Below, piece after piece: positions 1 through 11,366 of a stretch of DNA of 64,000 bases. This stretch comes from Przewalskia tangutica (taxonomy: Eukaryota > Streptophyta > Magnoliopsida > Solanales > Solanaceae). The translations under genes were made by a program, and so were the position numbers. Where the stretch lies: contig CM056733.1 of the NCBI GenBank assembly GCA_029844215.1, positions 9,669,501-9,733,500 of the forward strand. Direction: 5' to 3'. The notes beneath the pieces were generated by a model. The model made no database searches and was not told where the DNA came from. It saw only the letters and a list, made by a program, of their open reading frames with translations. How positions within the stretch are numbered: the first letter of the stretch is position 1; every line of letters begins with the position of its first letter.

Positions 1-415
1 AAGACTCTCAATATTTTTTCAACTTCCACCTTAGATAGATGAGAAAACATAATTACCGGTAAGGTTTCATTCTCACCTAGATACCTGTAGTGAATATGAT
101 CTGGTAAGCTCTTCAATTCTAACTCTTGAGCTTTCTTGACAGAAGGTAGTGGTCTTTCTGGCATCTTTCCTAGCTCCTCATATTTTTTCATATAGCAAGG
201 CTCATAGAAATCCATCCAATTTACATACTCATCATATCTGCATCTTCACTGCCATCCTTCACGTATTGTATCAGTTCTACTTCAAGAGGATCAATACTTC
301 TGAAGCTTTTCTCAGAAATCGATTCTTCAATCACATCAATATCAAAACAATTATCACTCGCTCTTGGGTAAGTTACTACCCTGAATACATTAAAGCTCAC
401 CTCTTCTCCCTGGAC

Positions 416-1267
416 TCAGAGTTTCAACTCACCCTTCTGAATATTAATGAGTGCTTGCCATGTGGCTAAGAATTGTCTCCCAAGGATAATGGTCACAAGT
501 TCATCTTCCTCCATATCTAGAATAATGAAGTAAGCAGGAATGATGAACTTGTACCTCTTCACTAGAACATCTTCAATGATACCTCGGGGATGCTTGATTG
601 AACGGTCTGCTAGCTGCAAGGTAATGATTGTAGGCTTTTCTTCCCCCACTCCAAGTCTACAAAACACAGAATAAGGCATCAAATTGATAATTGCCCCCAA
701 ATCACATAAAGCATGTTGACACTCAAAGTTCCCTATAGTACATATGATGGTGAAGCTGGCTGGATCTCTTAAATTCTGGGGCAGCTTCCTCTGCAAAATA
801 GCACTGCATTCTTCAGTTAATGTCACTGTCTCATACTCTTCTAGCTTCCTCTTTTTAAAGAGAATTTTCTTCATGAACTTGACATAACTTGGCAGCTGCT
901 CCAAGGCTTCAGCAAACAAGATGTTGATATGCAGCTTCTAGAAAACCTCCAAAAACTAAAAAAATTGTTTGTCAAGAGAATTTTTTCTAAGCCTCTAGGG
1001 ATATGGAATTCTGATCTGAGGGGCATCACTAACTGATGCTGGTATTTCCTTTGACACATAATGGTCTTCAGTCACTACTACCCTTTCTGACTCTGATGCC
1101 TGACCTGACTCGTCCGTCTTCTCTGAAGATGGTGGAGGTGGATTCGGTTCAAATTTCTTACCACTCATCAAATTAATAGCCTGACATTTCTCTTTTGGAT
1201 TTACAACAGTATTGCTAGGGAGATTCCCCGGCGTTCTGTTTTTCAATATATTCGCCAGTTGTCCCAC
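416..1267 (-). pseudogene. Athila-type gag C-terminus and retropepsin remnant
   Basis: Two minus-strand pieces in different frames. The first (1267-995) holds the gag C-terminal sequence NPKEKCQAINLMSGKKFE, which resembles the 'NPRE...AITLRSGKEL' block conserved in this clade. The second (919-416) is a retropepsin-like domain. The catalytic region reads CDLGAIINLMPYSVF, followed by LQLADRSIKHPRGIIEDVLV and the C-terminal ILGRQFLATWQALI. The Asp of DLGA is kept, but the usual Ser after Ala is Ile. The protease would process Gag-Pol. The frame break between the pieces and stops on both sides make it non-functional. Confidence 0.75.
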
Positions 1268-1436
1268 TTATGTCTCCAAATTCCTAATGGATGATCTAGT
1301 TTCTGTCGAACTGGGTCTGAGAACTTGTGAGAGTCAACAAGGCTGCTTGCAATTTACTTGGCTTTGCTTGTTGATCTAGTGGTCTGGGATACTGAGAAGA
1401 TGTCGCTAGCCTGTTCTGTTAATATTTTCCCTGAAA

Positions 1437-2601
1437 TTATAGTTTCTGATTTTGACTGTTTCTCCGTGAGAAATTTAGGTGATTCCTGCACCCTGTATTG
1501 TAAGTATTCGAGAATGGGTTGTTGTACGGACGCTGAAAATTCCTAACAGCTTGAACCTGATCTTGATCCATAGGGATATTATTGGGATCCACGGCTGTAC
1601 AATGATCGAATGAATGTGGCCCCCCACAAATTTCACATCCCACAGGTTCCTAAACAACATTGATTGTCATAGTGTTCTGTAGCAATTTCTTTGTCAACTA
1701 AGCAACTTGAGAAGTAAGTGCAGTGATAGTGTCTAATTCATGTACCCCAACCACTTTCCTGCTGTTAGTCGATCTCTCATCAGACCGTTGGTAGTTATTC
1801 GTGGGCATGTCTTTCAATAACTCATGTGTCTCATTAACACTCTTGCTCATGAATGCTCCTCCAGCATCAACATCAATAATGGTACGAGTAGTACCACACA
1901 ATCCATTATAGAAATTGTGGACCAACATCCACTACTCAAGTCCGTGATGCGGACACTTCCTTTGAAGCTCCTTGAACCTCTCCTATGCATTATATGAAGA
2001 CTCTCCATCAAGATGATAGAATTTATTCAGTTCTTTTCTGAGCTTTGCGGCCTTTGAAGGAGGAAAGAACTTGGCAAGATATTTCTAAGCTAAGTCTTGC
2101 CAAATGGTAATGGAGTTCGCCTGAAGGGAGTTCAACCAGCTCTTGGCTCAATACATGAGTGAGAAAGAGAAAAGCCTCAATCTAATGGCATCATTAGTAA
2201 CGCCATTATATTTTAAAATAACACATAACTCCAGGAAAATTTCTAGATGACTGTGCGGGTCTTCTGACGGCAAACTCCAAACTGGACTGTGCTCTGACCA
2301 TATGCAAAATCGCTGGCTTGATCTCAAAATTATTGGCTTCCACAATAGGTAGCCTGATGCATATCTGCACCCCTGTAACTGTTGGTAAGATATAATCCCT
2401 CAAGCTCCTCTCGACAGGATGCTGGACTCGTTCTATCAGGTCTGCTGGTGCTCCTCCATTCAACCCAATATTATTACGTTGATTTTCCATTGCAGTTGAA
2501 TCGACAATTTGTTTATTATTTCTGTTCGGCTTGCATGCCTTCTCAATCTCCGGATTCAGAGGAACAAGGTTGTCTGCTCCTCTTCTGCTTCGCATAAACA
2601 A
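1437..2601 (-). pseudogene. Athila-type gag (capsid) remnant
   Basis: Decayed gag of the Athila-type element. The N-terminal part (2601-2206) begins with MFMRSRRGADNLVPLNPEIE and has the proline- and acid-rich leader usual for this clade. The middle (2200-1930) is readable only across shifted frames. A zinc-finger-like motif CEICGGPHSFDHC is seen near 1630-1590 and would bind RNA in the virus-like particle. No single frame is open throughout. The start is taken from the methionine about 100 bases after the primer-binding site. Identification rests on domain order and motif style rather than on a search. Confidence 0.65.
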
Positions 2602-2701
2602 AGCCCCCTGAATGTAGAAGATTAAGTCAACAAATGTATTCTAAGAACAACCAAATTAGAAATAAGGTTAATTACTTTGATATTGATAATATTTCAGTCC
2701 T

Positions 2702-2718
2702 CGGAAACGACGCCAAAA
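2702..2718 (-). other. Primer-binding site, Athila type
   Basis: The minus strand reads TTGGCGTCGTTTCCGA a few bases beyond the LTR end. This is a one- or two-base variant of the TGGCGCCGTTGCC primer site that Athila/Tat elements use with a tRNA other than initiator Met (tRNA-Asp by family knowledge). Confidence 0.65.
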
Positions 2719-2721
2719 ACT

Positions 2722-4023
2722 TGTTGCAAAATTTCTATATGCTAAGAAAGTGAACGTATCGCAATTTGTAATAATCTCGGTAAGACCGAATATCGTCCAT
2801 AGAGAATGAATTATCAAGTACCAATTAACTAACCTTTCATTTCTATTTGGCCAACTTTTTTGAGTTTTGATTTCTAAACAAAGAATTAACAACTAAAGTA
2901 ATAAACAGGAATAAAATACTTGGGAGTTTAATTCAGTAATGAAGGTAATTAGGATTTTCAATCTCATCAACTATCTCCTCTATCATTCATTAATGCAAAA
3001 CTATCTATTCTTCTTCTTATCAAGATAACAGGTTCACTGAAGTGTTCTATATTCCGGTTAGGACATATAAAAACTCAACCTAAGTGAGAATTTTCTATAT
3101 TTCTATTATGAATTCTACCACATAGGAGGATTAAGATCAATAACATAAAAGTCTACACAGACAATCGTGATACTCTCGATCAACATTAAACTATGTCTAA
3201 TCAACTATAGCATATTCAAATCTCCTTTTTTCAGATCTTGATTTGAAATCATATGAGTAATAAAAACTAATGGTCAATCAATTCTCATTCAATTAACACA
3301 AGTTGATTAGATAATGATATGTGAAGAAGAAATACTAACAATGCATTAATTCATAATAGAGGTTCAAGTGAATCGACATAAAATCCTAATAAAGTAATTA
3401 CCTCATAGATATGTTAAGAGAACAAATTAACTCATTATCCAACATGAACTGAATTAAAGAAAATAAAAGGAAAATAACTTGAACAAAGTTGGTCTCAAAT
3501 TGCTTCCTAGCCTGCTATCCTTTTGCTCCAAAGTGTGATAATCTCTAAAATCAGCCTCCCAAAGCTTTTATATCGAAAACCCCTTCTTGGACCTTTTTAC
3601 CCTTGCTAAAAATTGGATTTGTTTCGCTTATTTTTGCTGTCGGCTCTGCGGCGCTTCAACCCAAGCGCGACTCTAATTCTTCGGATCATCGCTACAGCGA
3701 CTGAAGCTTCCTCCAAGAGTTGCGGTGCTTCGCCGGTTGAATTTTCTTCTAGTTGCTGCCCGTCAAGCGCTGTGGCAGCTCTTCAGCCTAGTTCGTCTAG
3801 ATTTTTGCCAGATTGTTTCTATGCTTTCCGGGATTTCTTTGACCGCTTGCTTGGGAATCAATGTGTATTTTTGGGCCTCTGGAGATGCATAATATCTTTG
3901 AATTAGCCTCAAACCTTATGAATCGCTTAAAACCTGAAAATAGAACATAAAACACATAATATTGTATGAAATAATAAAAAGACAACAAAAGACTCCCTAA
4001 AACACACTCTAAAAATAGACTCA
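2722..4023 (-). repeat. 5' LTR of the Athila-type element
   Basis: Read on the minus strand the LTR starts near TGAGTC (4023) and ends GCAACA (2722), directly before the primer-binding site. Its last 100 bases share the sequence CGATATTCGGTCTTACC with solo LTR F at 53590-53606, which places both in one broad family. Around 3620-3790 it has a CpG-rich stretch with several GC-rich inverted repeats. The outer boundary is inferred by similarity to LTR F; no TSD can be tested because the other end is outside the window. Confidence 0.6.
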
Positions 4024-4680
4024 ACCAGAGGAGGGTAAGCTTTGAGGGGGTTAGCTTTCTTACCATTGGGGAGAAAAAGGAAGAGAGAGAGCCTCAATAA
4101 CGTATACAGCCAAGCAAAGATAAATTAGCAACAAGAGAGATAGAACTTGGATGTTAGACAGAAGACCGGAAAGATATAGCCCAGATACGCGTCGTGATAA
4201 ATCTGGTCTCGACGGTCGTATTCCGACAATTATTATTTTGGATATATATATCTGCTGGTACCTGCAAAAGCAAATCAAAGGAATACAAAAATGGAAAGGG
4301 AAGATATATAGGCAGAAGGGTCACCTGAGAACCGCCGAAGAACAGAAATAATTTGTCGGTGATGTAGTGGTGGCTGCCGGTAAAGAGGAGTGGGCGAGAG
4401 TAGATATTACAGTCCAGTAGGTTTCCGATCTGAAGCCTTGCCTTCACCGGAAAAAGTGAGGCCAGACAAAACTGTTGGTGTACTTTGATGGAAAGGAAGC
4501 CGACGGAAAATACAGCAGAAGAGTGGAAGAAAGAAAGGAGGAGATATAGATGGAGAGAGAGTGAGAGGGAGAGAGACTATGGGCCCTTATCTGATCGCCG
4601 GAGAAGGTTTCGCCGGTCGGAATCAAGTGATGTATGTTACTGTCAACGTTCACGTTCTTAGAGATAAAAGGAAAGAGGAG
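4024..4680. other. CT/GA-rich low-complexity block, no recognised element
   Basis: Between the Athila-type LTR and the LINE lies about 650 bases that match no repeat seen elsewhere in the window. On the minus strand 4660-4480 is rich in CTCTCTC runs, mixed with CCGGCGA-type triplets, then an AT-rich TATATAT stretch. That composition resembles a plant 5' UTR or core promoter, but no convincing coding exon follows. Short open frames here are composition artefacts. Confidence 0.35.
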
Positions 4681-4689
4681 ACATAAATC

Positions 4690-5375
4690 TTCATGGTGTT
4701 GAACTATCTTATTTATTTTTTGTTGATGATTTGACTATTATGGGGAAAGCTACTAGCAAGACTTGTAATTCTATCATTAATAGTCTTGCATTATTCTTTA
4801 AATACTCTGGACAATCTATAAATAATTCTTTCTAAATCAAAGAATATTTCTCAAAGAATTGTCCTGAAATTGTTGTTCATCACTATGCTAGTATGATTGA
4901 TATAAAAGTTGCGGATAGTTTTGGCAAGTATCTTGGCTTTCCAATTCTTCCAGACAAGCCAAAGGCCCAATACTAATTATTGAGATTATGAGAACTGGAC
5001 TCACTCCTGGGAAAGCTAATTTTCTCAACCATGCTGACAGCGTCACTATGGCTAAATCCACTCTCAACACCATTCCCAACCATAATATGCAATAGTCTCA
5101 TCTACCTAACAAAACTCTTAGAGAAATTGATAAACATGAAATGAATTTTATTTGGGGTACAATTGAGGAAAAAAGGAAACTTCATTTTCTCAATTGGAAC
5201 ATCCTTTCCAAGACAAAAATGCTGCTGGTCTTGGGACTAGACATGCTAAAGTTAAACGCCTAGCCAACTTAACTAGTCTCATTTTTTAGAATGATTAATC
5301 ATCCATATGCTCTCTAGTCTAGAGTCACTCTCAATAATACCAAAAAGTATAAAGATTACTCTTTTATCGAGAGTA
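4690..5375 (+). pseudogene. LINE reverse transcriptase remnant
   Basis: Conceptual translation of shifted plus-strand frames gives LSYLFFVDDLTIMGKAT at the start, matching the LINE catalytic block (FADD, here FVDD). It is followed by FGKYLGFPIL, LTPGKANFLNHADSVTMAKS and TLNTIPNHNMQ, which is the standard L1-clade plant order, then a degraded GGLGTRHAK block. The enzyme would copy LINE RNA at the nicked target. Several stops and shifts break it. It ends where the truncated 5' LTR of copia-1 begins. Confidence 0.75.
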
Positions 5376-5462
5376 GAGTAGGAATAGGATTTTTCTATGG
5401 ATATTGTAAATTGTATATATATTCATTCATTAATAAAAATAATCAAGGGATTATTTTTTTCA
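5375..5462 (+). repeat. copia-1 5' LTR, truncated
   Basis: The segment GGATATTGTAAATTG then TATATATTCATTCATTAAT is shared with the end of the 3' LTR at 24180-24220. Only the last about 90 of about 316 LTR bases are present. It ends in TCA immediately before the primer-binding site. Confidence 0.75.
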
Positions 5463-5474
5463 TGATATCAGAAG
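5463..5474 (+). other. copia-1 primer-binding site
   Basis: TGATATCAGAAG follows the LTR end. It is a two-base variant of TGGTATCAGAGC, complementary to the 3' end of initiator tRNA-Met, the usual copia primer. Copia-3 keeps the better form TGGTATCAG at 51341-51349 (minus strand). Confidence 0.7.
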
Positions 5475-5639
5475 TCTAGGTCTAAACCACTTCTTTTGAA
5501 ATCATTTTTCGTTGCCTCAGTTTCCGTGCTTCTTCTCGGAATTTGTGCACTTCTTCTCCTCTCTTCCAAAATTTTCTTCCAAATCCCTAATTCACCTATT
5601 GTTCTTTCATTACGTCTACATCTAAGAACATGTTTCATC

Positions 5640-6483
5640 ATGCCCTTGCTATTTTCAACATAAAAAACCACATCCCTATTGTTCTTGAGATGAAAAACGT
5701 CCAATATATGACGTGGAAGAATTGTTCAAAATTCACGCACTCTCCCATCAAGTCCTTCATCACATAATTTCTTCGAAAACGGGCACAACTAATGTACCTA
5801 CCTCTTAGGAGAATCCTCAGTTATGGATAACCCTTGATGCTACCGTCCTTCAGTTGATTTACTCCACTATTTTTACCGACCTTTTACAGACGATCATTGA
5901 GTCAGACACTACGTCTATGGCTACCTGAAATAGATTGTGTGATATATTCTAGAATAACAAACATTCCAGAGTTATCACTCTTGAGCAAGAGTTTTCACAA
6001 GTCAACATAAAAGATTTTCCGAATGTTTTCGCTTATAATAAACTGCTCAAGGAATTGGCGGACCAACTCCATAATGTTGGAGCGCCTGTTACCAATAATC
6101 ATCTTGTTCTAAAAATAGTTGCAGGCCTCTTTGAGGCCTATAATGACGTTGGGACTTTACTCTGTCAAAGTAATCCACTTCTAAATTTTTATCAAGACCA
6201 TTCGATGCTCATATTAGAAGAAACTGGCTTGGCAAAGAAGGCGGCTACCGGCACAAGTTCCATGGCGATAATGACTACGTCCGATAATTCTCACAGTTTT
6301 GTTAATAATTCCGACCAAAACCGCAACAACTGTAGTGGCAAGAAGGGTCAAAACCATAAATCTAATGGCAAAAATCGCGGCTGCAACAACAGCGGCGGAC
6401 GAAACAGTAGAAATGCCAGCAGTGGGCATCGGGGTACTAGGACCCGGCCGCTAGTCTCGACCACAGGCGGTGGGCTGGACTGA
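5640..6483 (+). pseudogene. copia-1 gag remnant
   Basis: Decayed capsid gene of the UBN2/copia gag type. The later part (6055-6483) is open and reads ADQLHNVGAPVTNNHLVLKIV, the conserved 'L.D.L..VG.P..D..LV..IL.GL' block, followed by an Asn/Gly-rich tail at about 6300-6440. The N-terminal part lies in other frames with stops, but aligns by eye with copia-3 gag (MENVQYLTWTKLFKVH). A CCHC zinc finger is not obvious. The protein would coat the retrotransposon RNA. Confidence 0.65.
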
Positions 6484-6733
6484 CGATGGCGATCCGACCT
6501 ACTTTCCGCCTAGTTATTTCCCAGGAGCTTGGGCCCCAGTTCAGCCCAATCACCGGCCCAACTTCTTGGTCGCTACGGTGCACCAATTTATCGGGTTGGG
6601 TCGGCATGGCGATGCAGCGGGCCTCGGCCTCAAAGCTTTCAACGTTGTGGGCTAGAATCCAATCCCGACACCCACCGACATTGAGGCTTCCATGCATACA
6701 CTTGGATTAAATCCTCTAGACGCAAATTGATAC

Positions 6734-8082
6734 ATGGACACCGACACCACTTCTCACATGACGTCCGACCAAGGAACTCTCTCATCTTATTTTAATATGA
6801 GAAAAAATCATGGCATTATTATTGGTAATGACAACTCAATTCCAATTCATGGTTACGGTAATACAATTGTGTCTCCCCTACATCCACCTTTTGTTTAAAA
6901 AATATCATTTATGCCCCTAACTTTATTGAAAATTTGGTATATGTTCACAAATTCACCACTAATATTCTGTTAATTTTGATTCATCTGAGTTTTTTATGAA
7001 GGATTTCAAAACGGAGATACCTCTCATGAGATGCAACAACAGGGGCAATATTTATCCAATTACAACCACCACCACTTACTCGAGTCAAATCATGTCATCG
7101 ACATTTGCTGCTCTAGCTTCTTCCTTGTGGCATGCACGATTGGGTCATCCTGGGCCGTCAATTATTTCTTCCTTGCATAAAAACAATTTTATTTCTTGTA
7201 AGGGTACGTGTAGTACTCCAATTTGTCATTTCTGTCCGTTAGGAAAACATGTTAGATTACCATTTGTAGCATCTACTTCTCATACTTATTAGCCTTTTGA
7301 CATTATTCATAGGGATTAATAGACATCTCCAGTTCTATGTTCTTTGGGCCATCGTTATTATGTTTTATTTTTGGATGATTTTTCTAATTTTTTATGAACT
7401 TTTTCTTTAGCGAAAAAATCTCAAGTTTTTTCCAGTCTTAAAATTTAGAGCACTCATCCGTACCCAATTCGAACGGGAAATAAAAAATTATACAATGTGA
7501 TAATGACAAAAAATATGATAACGAGTTGTTTTGGAACTTTTGTGATGCTAATTTCATAGTTTTTTGTTTCTCGTGTCCTCATACGTCCTCACAAAATGGA
7601 AAAGCCGAACAAAAAATTTGTATCATTAATAATATATCCGAACTTTATTGGCCCGTACCTTATTCTTTTTGGCATCATGTCCTCCAAGTGGATACTCACC
7701 TCCTTAACATACTTTCTACCAAAGGATTAGCATATGATTCTCCCATTATAATTCTCTATAATAAGAATCTTTCATATTCTCATCTTAGGGTCTTTGGGTG
7801 TATATGCTATCCATTTTTTCTATCAACTACAATAAATAAACTTTAAGCTTGTTCTACCGCTTGTGTGTTTTTGGATTATCCGTCCAATCGTCGTGGTTAC
7901 AAGTGTTTTGATTTATCATCATCTAATAAAATCATAATCAGTCATCGTGTTATTTTTTATGAAATCCAATTTCCGTTTACCAAAGTGTGTAGTCCCGTGC
8001 CTAGCTCGTATAATTTTTTAGATGACGGGGTCCCACTATTTATTATACATCATATGTTGGACCAATCCCATACCAATGACAA
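6734..8082 (+). pseudogene. copia-1 protease and integrase remnant
   Basis: Protease begins near 6734 with MDTDTTSHMTSDQGTLSSYF. The usual DTGA active-site run is DTDT here, so the catalytic Asp stays but the Gly is lost. The pre-integrase zinc region (6996-7292) shows WHARLGHPG and later CPLGKHVRLPF (HHCC finger). The integrase core survives as PHTSSQNGKAEQK, with the catalytic Glu region near 7590-7620, then HLRVFGCICYPFF and the C-terminal FLDYPSNRRGYKCFDL (7865-7920). Frame changes and stops separate all blocks. The reading is cut at 8082 by Tekay A. Confidence 0.75.
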
Positions 8083-9104
8083 TGTAAAGTCCGAAAAAAA
8101 AAAAAATAGTTGTTGGTTGGTTTAATAAAAACATAAATATATAAATATAAACATAATGGATCGGGTTGCACGCCGCAACAAAACGCAAAGTGAATACGTG
8201 TTCACAAATACGTAAATATAATGGATCGGGTTGCACGCCGCAACAAAACGTAAAGTGAATACGCGTTCACAAATACGTAAACATAATGGATCGGGTTGCA
8301 CGCCGCAACAAAACGTAAAGTGAATACGTGTTCACAAATACGTAAATATAATGGATCGGGTTGCACGTCGTAACAAATATGAAAGATGAATACATGTTCA
8401 CCTATATATAAATATGAAAAATGAATACGCGTTCACAAATATATAAATGTAATAAACATATGGAAATGCAGGGAAATGTCTTAACGTATAATACGAGATA
8501 AAATGAAGTGTTAGTTAAACCGAGAATTTCCTATGAGGAGTTGTTGCATATTTAAAAATGTTGTAACCTGATATGTTTTTGCAATATGCTTATTAGGTTA
8601 TAATGTGATTGCACTTGGAATATTGTGGTGTTACTTTGAATTGCAGGGTAAGGTTCTCACTCAGCCCCAGATGGTAAGGCTGACTCTTTATTTAACATGT
8701 TTCAGGAAAGCGTGATAGAGGAAAGGCTCCACGCCAAGGCTAGCGATCGTCATGACCTCTTGTCATACCAAGTCCATTGCTTCGGGCTTGGTACTCGTCA
8801 GGTTCAGAATGTCAGTTTCAGTGTCTCGGGAAATGCCCGTGTGGAATCGTCTCCCTTCCAACTTAGAATAATCTTTGTCAGTATGTCTATGTAGAAACAA
8901 TATTTGCACGAGCATGGGCTCGCGTTATGTTTTCAATAAAGTCATAAACAGATTTCTTTATTGTTATTTTTATTAATAGCTCTGTATTTGAATATAAGTT
9001 TAAATTTTTAAATAAAGAGAATTAAATGGTGCTCCTGGTGGGAAATAATTGTCCAGGTGCCATCACGCGCTAAGTAAAGGCTTAGGAAAAGTCGGGGCGT
9101 GACA
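8083..9104 (+). repeat. Tekay A 5' LTR
   Basis: Begins TGTAAAGTCCG plus a 13-A run and ends GTCGGGGCGTGACA. It contains four copies of a 65-base tandem repeat (8153 to about 8410). A CAATAAA-like context near 8934 could serve 3' end formation. The length equals that of the 3' LTR. Confidence 0.93.
8153..8410 (+). repeat. 65-bp tandem repeat, 4 copies, in Tekay A 5' LTR
   Basis: Units start at 8153, 8218, 8283 and 8348, each opening ATAATGGATCGGGTTGCAC and carrying GTGAATACG(T/C)GTTCAC, itself an inverted repeat. The fourth unit is degraded. The same array lies in the 3' LTR from 15102. Confidence 0.95.
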
Positions 9105-9106
9105 AG

Positions 9107-9120
9107 TTGGTATCAGAGCT
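9107..9120 (+). other. Tekay A primer-binding site
   Basis: TTGGTATCAGAGCT lies two bases after the LTR end and matches the complement of the initiator tRNA-Met 3' end, the usual primer of chromoviruses. Confidence 0.9.
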
Positions 9121-10072
9121 AAACCAGGTTAGGAGATTCTAGGAAGTTTCTTCGAGTTGGGTGTTTGAACGGTTACTTATTGCGACGGTGTGCCCGCCAC
9201 CCTAGTAATAAGTGAACGAAATAACATCCTAAAGTTTCCCTTCTTTCATACTCCTCTCTTGCCTATCTTGAGTCTTTTTCAAGACTTGATTCTTGTACTA
9301 CATCTTTCACGCGGGTTAGGAAGAAGATTGTACAACGTTATACTGACCAATAATTGTTGTGTAGATGGTGATTATAAGACGAGTTCCAACAAAGAGGGAA
9401 GTACTCGAGGAACAGGCAAAGGAAATGCAAGCTCATAAGGAATTCATGCGTCGTAAGATGAACTCGGGAGATGATTTTAACGAGTATATGTGCGACACAA
9501 TCGTACTTTGTGCGTATTTGCTTAGGAGTAGACAGAAGAGGCGTTCTTACGACCCGACCTTCTTCAACTTTCTGATTGAATTCATATTACAGATAATATT
9601 CAACTCTGTCCTGAAAAAATTCCGATCCTCATTCAGAGGGGCAAAGATGCTAAGAGGAGATGTTACAGAAGGTTCCTGGACTAAATTTCTATTTTAGGTA
9701 ATAGTAGTAAGGGAAAGAATGAGCAAAATGGAAAGGGAAGCAAGGAAGAAGGTTCACAGGGAGTTGAATGCCAATCAGCAGAATAAGCGAATTATGCGGT
9801 TAAGCCCTTTAGAACGTGTTGTAGTAGGTGCATGTTCGAGTAAGAGAGCTATAGGGAATGACATAGAATGACATGCTCTGATGTATTGTAATGTCATGAA
9901 ATATTTTCAAATATGAGGAATGAAACATTATTAATGCAAGTTATGAGTTGTCATTATTGTTTAGTTAATCTGCGTTTTCTTGTGGTGTTGCATACTTATG
10001 AACTATAAGAAAATTTTAAGAGCTAGAGTAGACATCCCGTCTTCTAAAATATGAGTGTGTTTGTCTTCAAAG
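9121..10072 (+). other. Tekay A leader, no clear gene
   Basis: About 950 bases between primer site and gag. Open frames at 9190-9438 and 9365-9697 have no recognisable domain, although the second includes a Lys/Arg-rich, possibly helical start (VPTKREVLEEQAKEMQAHKE). Likely the RNA leader with packaging signals; I see no further evidence of coding. Confidence 0.5.
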
Positions 10073-11366
10073 AAAATGGTGAATTCACAAATCCCGGGGG
10101 CTCAAGAGGAGGTTCATCACGAAGCTCATGTACCTCCAGTTGACGTAGTGGTGTCTGAAGGGAGCGGAGAAAATGTCGGAGAAAATATCGGAGAAAATAT
10201 TGGAGAGAACGAGAGTCAAATGGCCCAAGAAACGGTGGGACAAAAACTAGATAGACTCATAGAGTTAATGACAGTTGCAGTTCCACACATGGTTCCGCCC
10301 GCACCTAGTGTCTCTGTCATAGCCCCGAACCAGAACCAGACGACCCAGAGACCGATTGCGACTGCACCACGAACCGAGAGTGTAGAAGCTCAAGCAGTAC
10401 CTGATAGACTATGGGAAAATTTTATGAGGAGAAGATAACCACTTTACTCAGGGAAGGACCCCAAGGCCGACCCGATAGTATTCCTCGATGAAGTTGAAGA
10501 CTTAATGTTCACATTAGGATGCGTGGAGACGCAGGGCGTCAACTTGGTAGGCGCGCGACTAGTGGATGATGCAGGGGTATGGTGGAGGAATTTTAGGAAA
10601 AATCGTCCTCCGATGTCACCACCAATGACTTGGGGAGGGTTCAGAGCGGCATTCATTGAGAAATGTATGCCTAATACGCGCAAGGATGCGCTCAGACGGG
10701 AGTTTGAACAGTTGAAGCAAGGTGACCGCAGTGTACAAGAATATGATACACAGTTCGTGAGGTTATCGGCATACAACACACATGTCGTCCCTACAGAAAT
10801 GGATAGAGTCAAGCGATTTGTAGAGGGTTTAAACCCGAACATAGTAGAGAAGGTAGTGGCGTTAGCCAACGATCGAACTTATCTTCAGATTGTCGATATG
10901 GCTTTGAGGGTAGAAGGTTTCGCTAAAGCAAAAAGAGAATATTCGCAGAAGAGATTTTGGACGTCAGGATCATTTAATCAGAGTCAAAATCAGAAGCAGG
11001 AGTTTAGTAAGGGATCTTCAGGACCGAACCAATCAATGGCGATCTTATTTCAAGCCTACGGGGCACAGTTGGTCTAATTACCAAGGTAGCAAGGACAAGG
11101 CCACCAACCCTAACACAGGAGGTGACAAATCGATTTGTAAGATTTGTCAAAGGAAACACACTGGAGAATGTCGGCTCTTAACGAAGACGTGTTATAACTG
11201 TGGAGAGTCAGGCCACTATGCCAGGGATTGCAAGAAGAGGACCCAAACTCAATATATTAAGGGGAGGTCAGAAGCAACCAAAACTGCCTACAGGGGAAAT
11301 CAGGGATACCAACCCCGCTAGAGTCAGGGAGGTCAACAACCCAACAATTCTAATCGGCTCTACGCT
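10073..11366 (+). pseudogene. Tekay A gag (capsid, nucleocapsid)
   Basis: Starts at the ATG of MVNSQIPGAQEEV. Residues about 25-45 contain the small repeat ENVGENIGENIGENE. The retrotransposon gag domain follows (10439-10930), with DPIVFLDEVEDLMF, WWRNFRKNRPPMSP and MTWGGFRAAFIEKCMP, then LKQGDRSVQEYDTQF. The nucleocapsid knuckle CYNCGESGHYARDC (CX2CX4HX4C) lies at about 11188-11230, after a degenerate CKICQRKHTGEC. Lesions: TAA at 10436-10438, a frame change near 11040-11077, and TAG at 11319-11321 where CAG would be expected. Otherwise long and well preserved. It would form virus-like particles and bind element RNA. Confidence 0.88.

Larger units (their letters stand above)
1..4023 (-). mobile_element. 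Athila/Tat-type Ty3 retrotransposon, 5' portion
   Basis: Minus-strand element that runs off the left edge. Read on the minus strand it has a 5' LTR (4023-2722), a primer-binding site of the TTGGCG(T/C)CGTT type beside the LTR, a gag region with a CCHC-like finger, and a retropepsin region. The order LTR-PBS-gag-protease and the protease style (CDLGA followed by INLMP) are typical of the Athila/Tat branch of plant Ty3 elements. Reverse transcriptase and integrase would lie left of position 1. All frames carry stops or shifts, so the copy is dead. The first about 415 bases hold the protease-RT linker, with stops in the coding frame. Confidence 0.8.

Noticed and set aside
4154..4653. Minus-strand frames of 69-97 codons in the CT-rich block
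   Set aside because: Composition-driven, Ser/Leu/Phe-rich, no recognisable domain and no splice support.
8153..8410. CRISPR-like array of regular repeats
   Set aside because: The 65-bp units are contiguous with no unique spacers and occur in both LTRs of a plant retrotransposon.
9107..9120. tRNA-like TGGTATCAGAGC segments (also 38054, 58454) as tRNA genes
   Set aside because: Only primer-binding-site length; no cloverleaf around them.
9365..9697. 110-codon frame in the Tekay A leader as a gene
   Set aside because: No recognisable domain, and leaders of such elements often have chance frames; kept only as a note.
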